Below are positions 1 to 12,000 of a stretch of 64,000 nt of DNA, piece by piece. The stretch covers positions 558,001 through 622,000 of the forward strand of contig NZ_JAMBOE010000004.1 of assembly GCF_023715465.1 (NCBI RefSeq). Direction: 5' to 3'. The translations under genes were made by a program, and so were the position numbers. The notes beneath the pieces are model-generated. The model saw only the letters and a list, made by a program, of their open reading frames with translations. It was not told the origin of the DNA and searched no databases. The DNA is from Paenibacillus macerans (lineage in GTDB: Bacteria > Bacillota > Bacilli > Paenibacillales > Paenibacillaceae). The stretch's first letter is position 1; each line of letters begins with the position of its first letter.

Positions 1-3000
1 AATCATCTCAAACGAACGTTCTGCCATAATTCCTACAATACTGTCAGACTTTACTCCTCTGTTCCTCAATACCCTGGCCAAATGATTAGCCTTTCCGTTC
101 AATTCCCTGTAAGTCAAGTGCTTGTCTTCATATACCACAGCTATGTTGTCAGGTGTCCTTTCCACCTGCTCAGCAAACAGCTCATGAATGGTTTTGTCCC
201 TCGGATAGTCTTTCTTCGTATCATTAAAGTCTATCAGCAACTGCTTTCTTTCTTCATGACTTAATATACAGAGCTTGTCAACCGCCCCTTTGGGGTTATG
301 GATAAACATATTTAAAATATTAATAAAATAGTCTATGCACTCTTCTGCCTGTTTTCTTTCCAATACTTTCTCCGAGTAGATCAAGCTTATATTAAGCTCA
401 TCGAAAGTATTACTTACTGTAAAGTCAAGACTTGTATTGGTTGCTTCATATTCATCAACTGAAATTCTATCTTCAACTTCACCGATTTCTTTGTTTATTA
501 TCTCGTTATAGATATGAAAATCCACAAAATTAAATATCGTATCAAATAAAGGATTTTCCTCTTTGTTTTCTTTTCCGCCCAGGATATTTATGATCTCAAA
601 TAAAGGCAGTCTTCCATAAAGCTTTAGGTTTATTAATTTCTTGTCTGCAACTTTTATCAATTCCTCCCACATCATGATTTTATCAAAACACATTTTGACC
701 GGAACCGTATTTAAGAAGCACCCCAGCATCTTATCGCCATCTTCGCATACAGGTCTGTTATTTTCGACCAAACCTACGACAAAGTCATCCTCATATGAAA
801 GCATATTGAGCATATAAGTATAGGCAGCAAAGCAAAGTGTCTTTAAGCTTACATCATAGCTTCTGGCAGTACTTCTTAAATCACCTAAAAATTCCTGACT
901 TAAATGGCGTGTTACATGGTCTATTTTATTAGAATTTTTTGTTTTTCCATGAATATTAGAAGGCATATTCAACCTTTTATATTCACTTAATTCCTCTCTC
1001 CAATAATTAATTACTTCCTGGTTGTCCTTCATTGTCATTTGGTCTGCTATATAATCTTTATAGCTGCTTTTAAGCCGTGTTGGTATATAATCATTTCCTT
1101 GCTTAAGCTTAGAGTATAGGTTTGAAATTTCCGTAATCAATGAAGCAACACTCCAGCCATCCAGGATAGCATGGTGGAATATCAGAACCAGACAAATATG
1201 GTTTGCGTCAAGCTTGAATATTCTTATCCTCCAAAGGGGCTTTGATAGATCAAACGGATTCGCTCTGTCATTCTCCAAATATTTGTTAATATACTCAACC
1301 TGCCCTGTTCTGCTAAAATTCACGATATCTATCTGCTCAATATCAAGACTACGGCCCTTGCAAACAATTTGCACAGGAGTTTCAAAATCCTCTAAATTAA
1401 AAACCGTCCTTAAAATATCATGTTTTGACGCCATTAGAAGCATCGCTTGTTTAAATGCCGGGAAATCAAAGTCTTTGTCATTCAGCTGAAATGCAAATTG
1501 GTCATGATAAACTGCATTTTCATAATCTTTTTTGGAATGATAAATCATACCCAGCTCGATGTGACTCATCGGATATATATCTTCCATGTCCGAAGGCAAC
1601 TTTTCTGAGAGAGTTTCATTCATCAATATCCGCTGTTTAAATAACTCCAGTTCTTCCCTTGCTTTACCTATCTTACTGTTAAAAGCTTCCGTATCTTTTA
1701 CTTTTAAGAATGCAGACAATCTCTCAATATCAGGATTCATGTATATATCCCTGATTTGGATGTTTATATCCAACTTTTTGCCTATTGTGCTGACTAATGA
1801 TATTGCACTTATAGAATCTCCGCCTATTTTAAAGAAGTTGTCCCTTATTCCTACCTGCTTTGCTCCCAGCACCTCCTGCCATATTTCAGCCAGTTTCTCT
1901 TCCACTTCATTCCGCGGCCCTACATATTCTGTTCCCGTACTCATACTTCCGTCAGGCTCGGGCAGGGCTTTCCTGTCTATTTTCCCATTAGGGGTCAATG
2001 GCAGCTTTTCCACCTGCACAAAGTAGGAAGGGATCATGTAGTCCGGGAGCTCTTTTGACAAGTGTTCCCTCATCCCCTGTACGGTTATTTCTTGATCCGA
2101 TACTAGGTAGGCACAAAGATGCTTATTTCCGTCAGCTCCTTCTTTGTCCAATACCACCGCTTCTTTTATTGCTTCATGCTTTAATAACCGGTTCTCTATT
2201 TCACCCAGTTCGATCCTGTAGCCTCTTATCTTTACCTGGTGGTCGATCCTGCCCAGGTATTCTAGGTTGCCGTCAGGCAGCCACCTTGCCAGATCACCTG
2301 TCCTGTACATCCTTTCACCCGGTGCGAATGGGTTTGCTGCGAATTTTTCTTCTGTAAGTTCCGGTCTGTTCAAGTACCCTCTTGCCAGTCCATCCCCTGC
2401 TATACATAGTTCTCCCGCTACTCCTATCGGCTGCAGGCCCTTTTCCTTGCTGACAACATACAACTTCATGTTATCTATGGGCTTTCCTATAGGTACAATC
2501 TCCAATTCTTCTTCCGTAGAACAGTCAAAGTAGGATACATCTACGGTTGCTTCTGTGGGTCCGTACAGATTATGCAGGCTTGTTCCTTTTTCTTTGTACA
2601 GCAGCCTGTTGAACTTTTCTACTTGCTTCAGGTTCAGTGCTTCTCCACTGGCAAATATCTGCTTTAAGCTTACGATTTCCTCTGTTATGCCCTTTTCCTC
2701 TACATACTCCAGAAATACACTCAACATGGATGGTACAAAGTGCATTGTGGTAACTTTATTTTTTTCGATGGCCTGCACGATTTCTTCCGGATTTTTTTCT
2801 CCTCCCGGCATCAGCAGGCAGACTTTGGCCCCAGTAAAGCTCCACCACAATAATTCCCATACCGATACATCAAAGGTATAGGGGGTTTTCTGCAGGATCA
2901 CATCACCTTCATCTATCGGGTATTGCTTCTGCATCCAGTTAATACGGTTGATTAAAGAGTAGTTCTCTATCATTACCCCTTTTGGTTTGCCGGTAGAACC

Positions 3001-6000
3001 GGATGTGTATATTACATAAGCCAAGTTTTCAGGTTTATTCATTAACTTTGGATTTGATACATCCCCAGTAAATAATTCCTGATTCTCTATGCTAATCAAT
3101 TCAGCATTTGTGTAACTACCTTTAGCATCGATAAATTTATCCTGTGTCAGAATAATTTGGCTGCCACTATCATCAAGCATAAACTTGATCCTGTCTTCAG
3201 GGTATTCAGGATCTATGGGTAAATAAGCCCCCCCAGCTTTTAGGACAGCCATGATTCCTATGATCATTTCCGGGGAACGTTCTACCATAATTCCCACTAC
3301 ACTATCAGGTTTTATTCCCTTTTCCCTTAATATTCTGGCCAGTTGGTTTGCCTTTTCGTTTAGCTCCCTATAAGTCAGCCGTTTATCTTCAAACACTACA
3401 GCAATATTATTGGGTGTCCGTTCCACCTGTTCTTCAAACCGCTGATGGATGGTCTTTTCCCGAGGGTATCCTGCTTTTGTATTATTAAATTCATATAATA
3501 TTTGATGTTTTTCTTCCTGTGACAGCATATCAATTTCTGATAGCCTTTTTTCAGGAAAGGCTGCTATCTCTGCCAGTACATTTAGGTAATGGGCAGTAAG
3601 CCTTATAACGGACTCTTTCTTGAACAACCTGGTAGCATACTCCAATTCAAATACAATACCGTCCTCAGTTTCCTCAGCGAATAAAGTCAAATCAAACTTG
3701 GATATTCTTACTTCACTGTCATAGGGCATAAACCTTAGCCCATCCATCTTCACTTCTGATGCCACGATATTTTGCAGTACAAACATAGAATCAAAAAGTG
3801 GATTTCTGCTCATATCCCTTTCCAGGTTAAGCTTATCTACCAGTTCTTCAAATTGGTAATCTTGGTTTTCGTAAGCCCTTAAGGAGTTTTCTCTTACTTC
3901 ATTAAGGAAGTCCACAAAACTCTTTCCACCTTGAGGGTGATTCCTCATGGCTAGAGTGTTTACAAACATACCAATAACGTCCTGAAGATCGGTATGCGGC
4001 CTTCCTGCAACGGGACTTCCCACTATAATATCTTCCTGTCCGGTGTACTTGGATAAAAAGACATTGTATGAAGCTAAAAGTACCATGTAGAGCGTGGCAC
4101 CATGATTCACTGCAAGTTTGTTCAGTTTAACAGCAAGCTCCTTGCCTGCTTTGAAACTGATCACATCTCCCTCAAAACTCTGTATAGCTGGCCTAGGGTA
4201 GTCTAGCGGCATATTAAGCAAAGGAATTTCTCCTTTGAATACTTGGAGCCAGTATTCTTCCTGCTTACTAATTGTCCCATCAGCAAACAGCCTGTTCTGC
4301 CATACGGAAAAATCCTTGTACTGAATCTTAAGTGCCGGAAGTTCCTTCCCTTCATACAGGCTCATAAATTCTCTTACCAGGATGTCGTCAGACACCCCGT
4401 CAGATATAATATGGTGCTTATCAAACATCATAATATATCTGTCTTCTCCAACTTTTATAAGCCCAACCCTAAGTAAAGGAGCCTCATCAAGGTCAAAGGT
4501 CCTAATAAATTCACTGGCTATTTTCGCAGCTTTTTCCTCATCGGTTTCCATATACATAACACTAAAATCCACATTGCTATGGACCTTTTGTACCGGTTTA
4601 CCATCTATCATATGGAATGAGGTACGGAAAGACTCATGTCTGTCAACAAGCTCCCTAAAAGCCTGTTCAAAGCGCAGCTTATCGAGTTTGCCTTCAATTA
4701 GCATAATACCAGGCATGTTGTATGCCATCCCAACTGCGTCAAGCTGGTTTAGAATATACAGCCGTTTCTGGGCGGATGAAATTGGATAGTACTCCATCTC
4801 TCCAGCCGGCCCAATAGAATGAAATACACTCTCCTTTGCAACCTTGATGCACTCGGCAACTTCTGACATATTTGGGCTCTTAAATATTTCTTTAAGCGGT
4901 ATGTTTACATTGAACTCTTTGTGAATCCTGGCAATAAGATTTGCTGCCTTTAAGGAATGTCCTCCCAGCTCAAAGAAGTGGTCATTTCTTCCCACCTTCT
5001 CTACACTAAGGATATCCTGCCACAACCCCGCAAGTTTCTCCTCCACTTCACCCAAGGGTGCGACATACTCTCTTCCAGCATCGATATTGCCGTCAGGTTC
5101 GGGCAAAACCTTCCTATCTATTTTGCCATTGGGAGTCAGCGGCAGCTTTTTCAACTGCATAAAATAGGATGGTATCATATAGTCTGGAAGGTCCTTTAAG
5201 AGATGTCCCCTCAGTTCTGCTATTGTTAATTCCTTTTCCCCTGCCACATAGGCACACAGATACTTGTTTCCCTTCTGATCTTCCCTTGCAATGACTACTG
5301 CTTCCTTTATTGAAACGTGCTTTAGCAGTTGTGCTTCTATTTCTCCCAGCTCTATTCTAAATCCCCTGATCTTTACCTGATGATCTACTCTTCCTAAAAA
5401 TTCCATATTCCCATCAGACAGCCATCTGGCCAGATCCCCTGTACGATACATCCTTTCCCCTGGTATAAACGGGTTAGGTACAAATTTTTCAGCTGTCAGT
5501 TCGGGCCGGTTTAGATATCCCCTTGCAAGCCCTTCTCCCCCTATGCACAACTCACCCAAAACCCCTGTAGGCTGAGGTCTCAAGTGTTTGTCAACAACGT
5601 AGTATTTTATATTTTGCATTGGCTTTCCGATAGGTACACTCCCGGATTCCAAATAGCTTCCCAGTCTCTTTTCGTAATAACTGGAATCTATGGTGGACTC
5701 AGTAACCCCATAACTATTAACAACCCGCATTTTCTTTCCATACCAGGATTGTAATCTTTCATAATCTTCCACAGAGAGAGTATCTGATCCAAGTATAAGC
5801 AACTTGAGGTTATCAATAATCAAAGCATTATCATGGATATAATCCATAAGAGGAATAATCAGTGCCGGTGTGGATTCAAAGATGGTTATTTTATGGGTTT
5901 TAATAAGTGAATATAATCGTGCAGGATCGTATCTCTCCTCGGATGAACAAATAACCATTTGGCCTCCGTTGAGCAGCGTTCTAGCAACATCTCCCACAAA

Positions 6001-9000
6001 TACATCAAAAGAAAAACTTGCGATTTGTAACAGCTTTACATCCATATCCGCAAGCCTATATTCCTTTTTCCATGCGTAAGATATGTTGACAAGACTTCTA
6101 TGCTCTATCATGATCCCCTTTGGCTTTCCTGTGGTTCCTGATGTATAAATGACATATGCTAAATTACAAGATTTATTAATGACAGGAAGATTTTCTGTTC
6201 TCCCGTTGTAATTCACACAGTCATCAAAGCTTATAATATCAAGATCAAATTTAATTTTTTCTTTATGATGTTCTTGCGTAAGAATAATTCCAGCCAAGCT
6301 GTCATCAATCATATATCTGATTCGTTCTTCAGGATATTCGGTGTCTATGGGTAAATACGCACCTCCTGCTTTAAATACAGCAATTACACCTATTATCATT
6401 TCTATGGACCGGTCTACCATTATAGCTACTACACTGTCTGGTTTTAATCCCTTGCCCCTTAAGATCCAAGCCAGTTGATTGGCCTTTTCATTAAGTTCTC
6501 CGTAAGTCAAGTGTTTATCTTCAAATACTACTGCTATGTTATCAGGCGTCTTTTCCACTTGTTCTTCAAATAGCTCTTGTATGGTCTTATCCTTAGGATA
6601 TTCTACTTTTGTATCATTGAAGCCATAGATTATTTGCTGTTTTTCCTCCTGGGACAACATATTTATTTCCGACAACCTTTTAAACGGATTTGCGGTTATC
6701 TCTTCCAACACGTTAAGGTAATGAGCCGCCAACCTTTTTATAGTCTCTTTTTTGAAAAGCCGAGTACAATATTCACAGCTAAAAGCCATACCATCTTCAC
6801 GCTCTATTGCATCAATGGATAGGTCAAATTTTGATATTCTGTACTCTAACCCGTTATCAAAAGGTTTGAAGCTTATACCAGGTACTGCAAATTCTACCTT
6901 AGAGGCATTTTGCATGGTAAACATAGTATCAAACAGTGGGTTTCTGCTCATGTCCCTCTTCAAGTTAAGCTTCTCAACCAGTTCTTCAAATTGGTAATCC
7001 TGATTATCATAAGCCCTTAGAGCGTTTTCTCTTACTTCATTCAAGAACTCTACAAAGGTACTATCTCCCTTGGGGTAATTTCTCATAGCCAAGGTATTTA
7101 CAAACATACCAAGGATATCCTGCAGGTCTGAATGTGGCCTTCCGGCTATAGGGCTTCCAACGATTATGTCTTCCTGTCCGGTGTGCTTAGACAGCAATAT
7201 GTTGTATGCCGCGAGCAGTGTCATGTAAAGCGTAGCCCCATTATCCCTTGCAAGCTTGTTTAATTTATTCGTAAGCTCACTGCCTGCTTCAAAGCTAAAA
7301 AAATCCCCTTCAAAGCTTTGTATTACAGGCCTTGGATAATCTAGCGGTATATTCAGTACTGGTATTTCTCCCCGGAATGCCTGGAGCCAGTATTCCTCCT
7401 GGCTGCTAATTCCGCCCTCATCAAACAGTTTATTCTGCCATACAGCGTAGTCCTTGTACTGTATCCGAAGTGCTGGAGGGTTGTTTCCTTCATAAAGATC
7501 CATAAACTCACGAATCAGTATGTCCATGGAGACACCATCGGATATAATGTGATGCATATCAAACATCATAAGATGCCTGTCTTCTCCCGTTTTTACAAGC
7601 TCTACCCTTAGCAGAGGAGCCTTGCCAAGATCAAAAGGTCTGGAAAATTCCCCAGCATACTCCGCGGCTTTTTCTTCGTTAGTTTCAAAGTACATCACGC
7701 TGAATTCCACATGGTCATGAACCTTCTGTACCGGGTTACCATCGATCATGTGGAACGATGTTCTAAGAGTCTCATGCCTTTTTACCAACTGCCTGAAGAC
7801 TTCCTGGAAACGCGCTGTATCAATGCTTCCTTCCAGCAGCATAATACCAGGCATGTTGTATGCTGTCCCTGCCCCTTCAAGCTGGTTTAGTATATACAGC
7901 CTTCTTTGTGCAGATGACATAGGGTAGTATTCCATTTCTCCTGCCGGTTGGATTGACTGATATAGGCTCTCCTTTGAGTCTTTAATATATCTGGCAATTT
8001 CTAAGATGGTTGGTGTCTTGAATATTTCCTTAAGAGGTATGTCTATATTGAACTCTTTGTGAATTCTTGCTACAAGGCTTGTTGCCTTTAACGAGTGTCC
8101 CCCAAGCATAAAAAAGTTATCATTTCTTCCTACCTTCTCTATTCCAAGGATATCCTGCCACAACAGCGCAAGTTTCTCCTCTATTTCTCCCGAAGGTGCT
8201 ACGTATTCTACGCCGGTATTAACATTGCTATCGAGCACAGGCAATGCTTTCCTGTCTATTTTTCCATTAGGGGTCAATGGCAGCTTTTCCATCTGCACAA
8301 AGTAGGAAGGGATCATGTAGTCCGGGAGCTCTTTTGACAAGTGTTCCCTCATCCCCTGTACGGTTATTTCTTGATCCGGTACGATATACGCACAAAGATA
8401 CTTATTTCCGTCAGCTCCTTCTTTGTCCAATACCACTGCTTCTTTGATTGCTTCATGCTTTAATAACCGGTTCTCTATTTCACCCAGTTCGATCCTGTAG
8501 CCTCTTATCTTAACCTGCTGGTCGATCCTGCCCAGATATTCTAGGTTGCCGTCAGGCAGCCACCTTACCAGGTCACCTGTCCTGTACATCCTTTCACCCG
8601 GTTCGAATGGGTTGGCTACGAATTTTTCTTCGGTAAGTTCCGGTCTGTTCAAGTATCCCCTGGCCAGTCCATCCCCTGCTATGCATAGCTCTCCCGCTAC
8701 TCCTACCGGCTGCAGGCCCTTTTCCTTACTCACAACATATAACTTAATGTTATCTATGGGCTTTCCTATAGGTACAATCTCCAATTCTTCTTCCGTGGAG
8801 CAGTCAAAGTAGGATACATCTACGGTTGCTTCTGTGGGTCCGTACAGGTTATGCAGTTTTGTTCCTTTTTCTTTGTACAGCAGCCTGTTGAACTTTTCCA
8901 CTTGCTTCAGGTTCAATGCTTCTCCACTGGCAAATACCTGCTTTAAGCTTACGATTTCCTCTGTTATGCCCTTTTCCTCTACATACTCCAAAAATACACT

Positions 9001-12000
9001 CAACATGGATGGTACAAAGTGCATTGTGGTAACTTTATTTTTTTCGATGGCCTGCACGATTTCTTCCGGATTTTTTTCTCCTCCCGGTATCAGCAGGCAG
9101 ACTTTGGCCCCAGTAAAGCTCCACCACAATAATTCCCATACCGATACGTCAAAGGTATAGGGGGTTTTCTGCAGGATCACATCACCTTCAGCTATTGGGT
9201 ATTGCTTCTGCATCCAGTTGATCCGGTTGATTACGGAGTAGTGCTCTATCATTACTCCTTTGGGTTTGCCGGTAGAACCGGATGTATATATTACATAAGC
9301 CAAGTTTTCGGGTTTATTCATTGACTTTGGATTTGATACATCCCCAGTAAATAGTTCCTGATTTTCTATGCTAATAAATTCAGCATTTCTGTAACTACCT
9401 TTAGCATCTATGAATTTATCCTGTGTCAGAATAATTTGGCTGCCACTGTCATCAAGCATAAACTGGATCCTGTCTTCAGGGTATTCAGGAGCTATGGGTA
9501 AATAAGCCCCCCCAGCTTTTAGGACAGCCATGATTCCTATCATCATTTCCAGGGAACGTTCTACCATAATTCCCACTATACTATCAGGTTTTATTCCCTT
9601 TTCTCTTAATATTCCGGCCAGTTGGTTTGCCTTTTCGTTTAGCTTCTTATAAGTCAGCTGTTTATCTTCAAACACTACAGCAATATTATTGGGTGTCCGT
9701 TCCACCTGTTCCTCAAAAATCTGATGGATGGTCTTTTCCCGAGGGTATCCTGCTTTTGTATTATTAAATTCATATAATATTTGATGTTTTTCTTCCTGTG
9801 ACAGCATATCAATTTCCGATAGCCTTTTTTCAGGAAAGGCTGCTATCTCTGCCAGTACATTAAGGTAATGGGCTGCAAACCTTTCTACAGTCTCTTTCTT
9901 GAACAGCCTTGTGGCATATTCCAAATCAAAGGCAATACCGTCCTCAGTTTCCCGAGCATTTAATGTCAAGTCAAATTTAGACAATCTAAATTCAGTTGTA
10001 TAGGGTGTAAACTTAAGCCTATCTATCTTCAATTCTGATGAGCCGGTATTTTGCAATACAAACATAGTATCAAAAAGAGGATTCCTGCTCATATCCCGCT
10101 TTACATTAAGCTTTTCCACCAGTTCTTCAAACTGGTAGTCCTGATTTTCATAAGCCCTTATAGAGTTTTCCCTTACTTCCTTTAGAAACTCAGCAAAGGT
10201 CTTTTCTCCTTGGGGATAGTTCCTCATGGCTAAAGTATTTACAAACATACCTATTATGTCCTGTAAATCTGTATGAGGTCTTCCAGCTATAGGGCTTCCC
10301 ACTATAATATCTTCCTGCCCCGTATACTTAGACAGCAGTATGTTGTATGAAGCAAGCAATGTCATGTAAAGAGTAGCCCCATTATCCCTTGCAAGCTTAA
10401 TAAGTTTTCCCTTAAGCTCACCGCCTGCTTCAAAACGGATAAAACCTCCGTCAAAGCTTTGAACCGCAGGCCTTTGGTAATCTACTGGCATATTCAGCAC
10501 AGGAATTTCTCCAGTAAATTCCTGGAGCCAGTATTCCTCCTGCTTTTTTATTTTGTCCCCGGTAAATAGTTCCTTCTGCCAAACAGAATAGTCCTTGTAC
10601 TGTATACGGAGGGGGGATGGGTTATTTCCTTCATACATATCCATGAACTCATGTACCAGTATATCCATAGACGTACCGTCAGATATGATATGGTGCATGT
10701 CAAACATCATGACATGCTTGTCTTTTCCCGTTTTCACCAGGCCTACCCTTAGCAGCGGAGCAATCCCAAGATCAAACGGCTTTATAAATTCTTTTACGAT
10801 TTCCCCCACTTTCTCTTCGTCAGATTCTATATACATTACACTAAAACCCACAGGATCGTTGACCTTCTGGACTGGTTCACCCTCTATGAAATGGAAAGAT
10901 GTTCGAAGGGTCTCATGCCTATTTATAAGCAGTTGGAAGGTCTTCTGAAAAAGCGCCAGATCAATACTGCCTTCAACCAGCAAGTTGCCTGGCATATTGT
11001 ATGCTGTCCCTGCTCCTTCAAACTGATTTAATATATACAGCCTTCTTTGGGCTGAAGACATAGGGTAGTATTTCATCTCTTTAGCAGGTTGGATGGATTG
11101 ATATATACTCTCCTTTGCTTCCTTCATATACCTTGCTATTTCCGCTATAATTGGAGCCTTAAATATTTCCTTAAGAGGTATGTCTATATTGAACTCTTTG
11201 TGAATTCTTGCTACAAGGCTTGTAGCCTTTAAAGAGTGTCCACCCAACATAAAGAAGTTGTCATTTCTCCCTATCTTCTCGATTCCAAGGATGTCTTGCC
11301 AAATCAGTGCAAGCTTCTCTTCAAATTCGCCTATAGGCGCTTCATACTCTATTCCCGTATTTATATTACCCTCAGGTTCGGGCAATGCCTTCCTGTCTAT
11401 CTTGCCATTAGCTGTCAATGGCATTTTTTCAAGCTGCACAAAGTAGGACGGTACCATGTACTCAGGCAATTCTTTTAAGAGATGCTCCCTTAGTTCTGAA
11501 ATTGTCAGCTCATTTTCTCCCACTATATATGCACACAAGTACTTACTGCCCTCATGGTCTTCCTTTGCAATAACCAAAGATTCCTCAATTGAAGGATGCT
11601 TTAGCAGTTGTGCTTCTATTTCACCAAGCTCTATCCTAAAGCCTCTTATCTTTACCTGGTGGTCTATTCTACCTAGGTATTCCATTTCTCCATCAGATAA
11701 TAACCGGACAAGGTCTCCGGATCTGTATAACCTCTCTTCCGGCTTGTATGGATTTTGAACGAACTTTTCCTTTGTCAGCTCAGGTCTTCCAAGATATCCT
11801 CTGCATACTCCGTCTCCTCCTACACAAAGCTCTCCGGCTACTCCAATGGGAACAACTTTCATGTTCTTATCCATTACATATGTAGTAAGGGTTGGTATAG
11901 GCCTTCCTATGCTGCTCACATTAGATCTAATTTCTTCCTCTTCTATCTCTTTATATGTGACATGCACGGTTGTCTCGGTTATTCCGTACATATTGATGAG

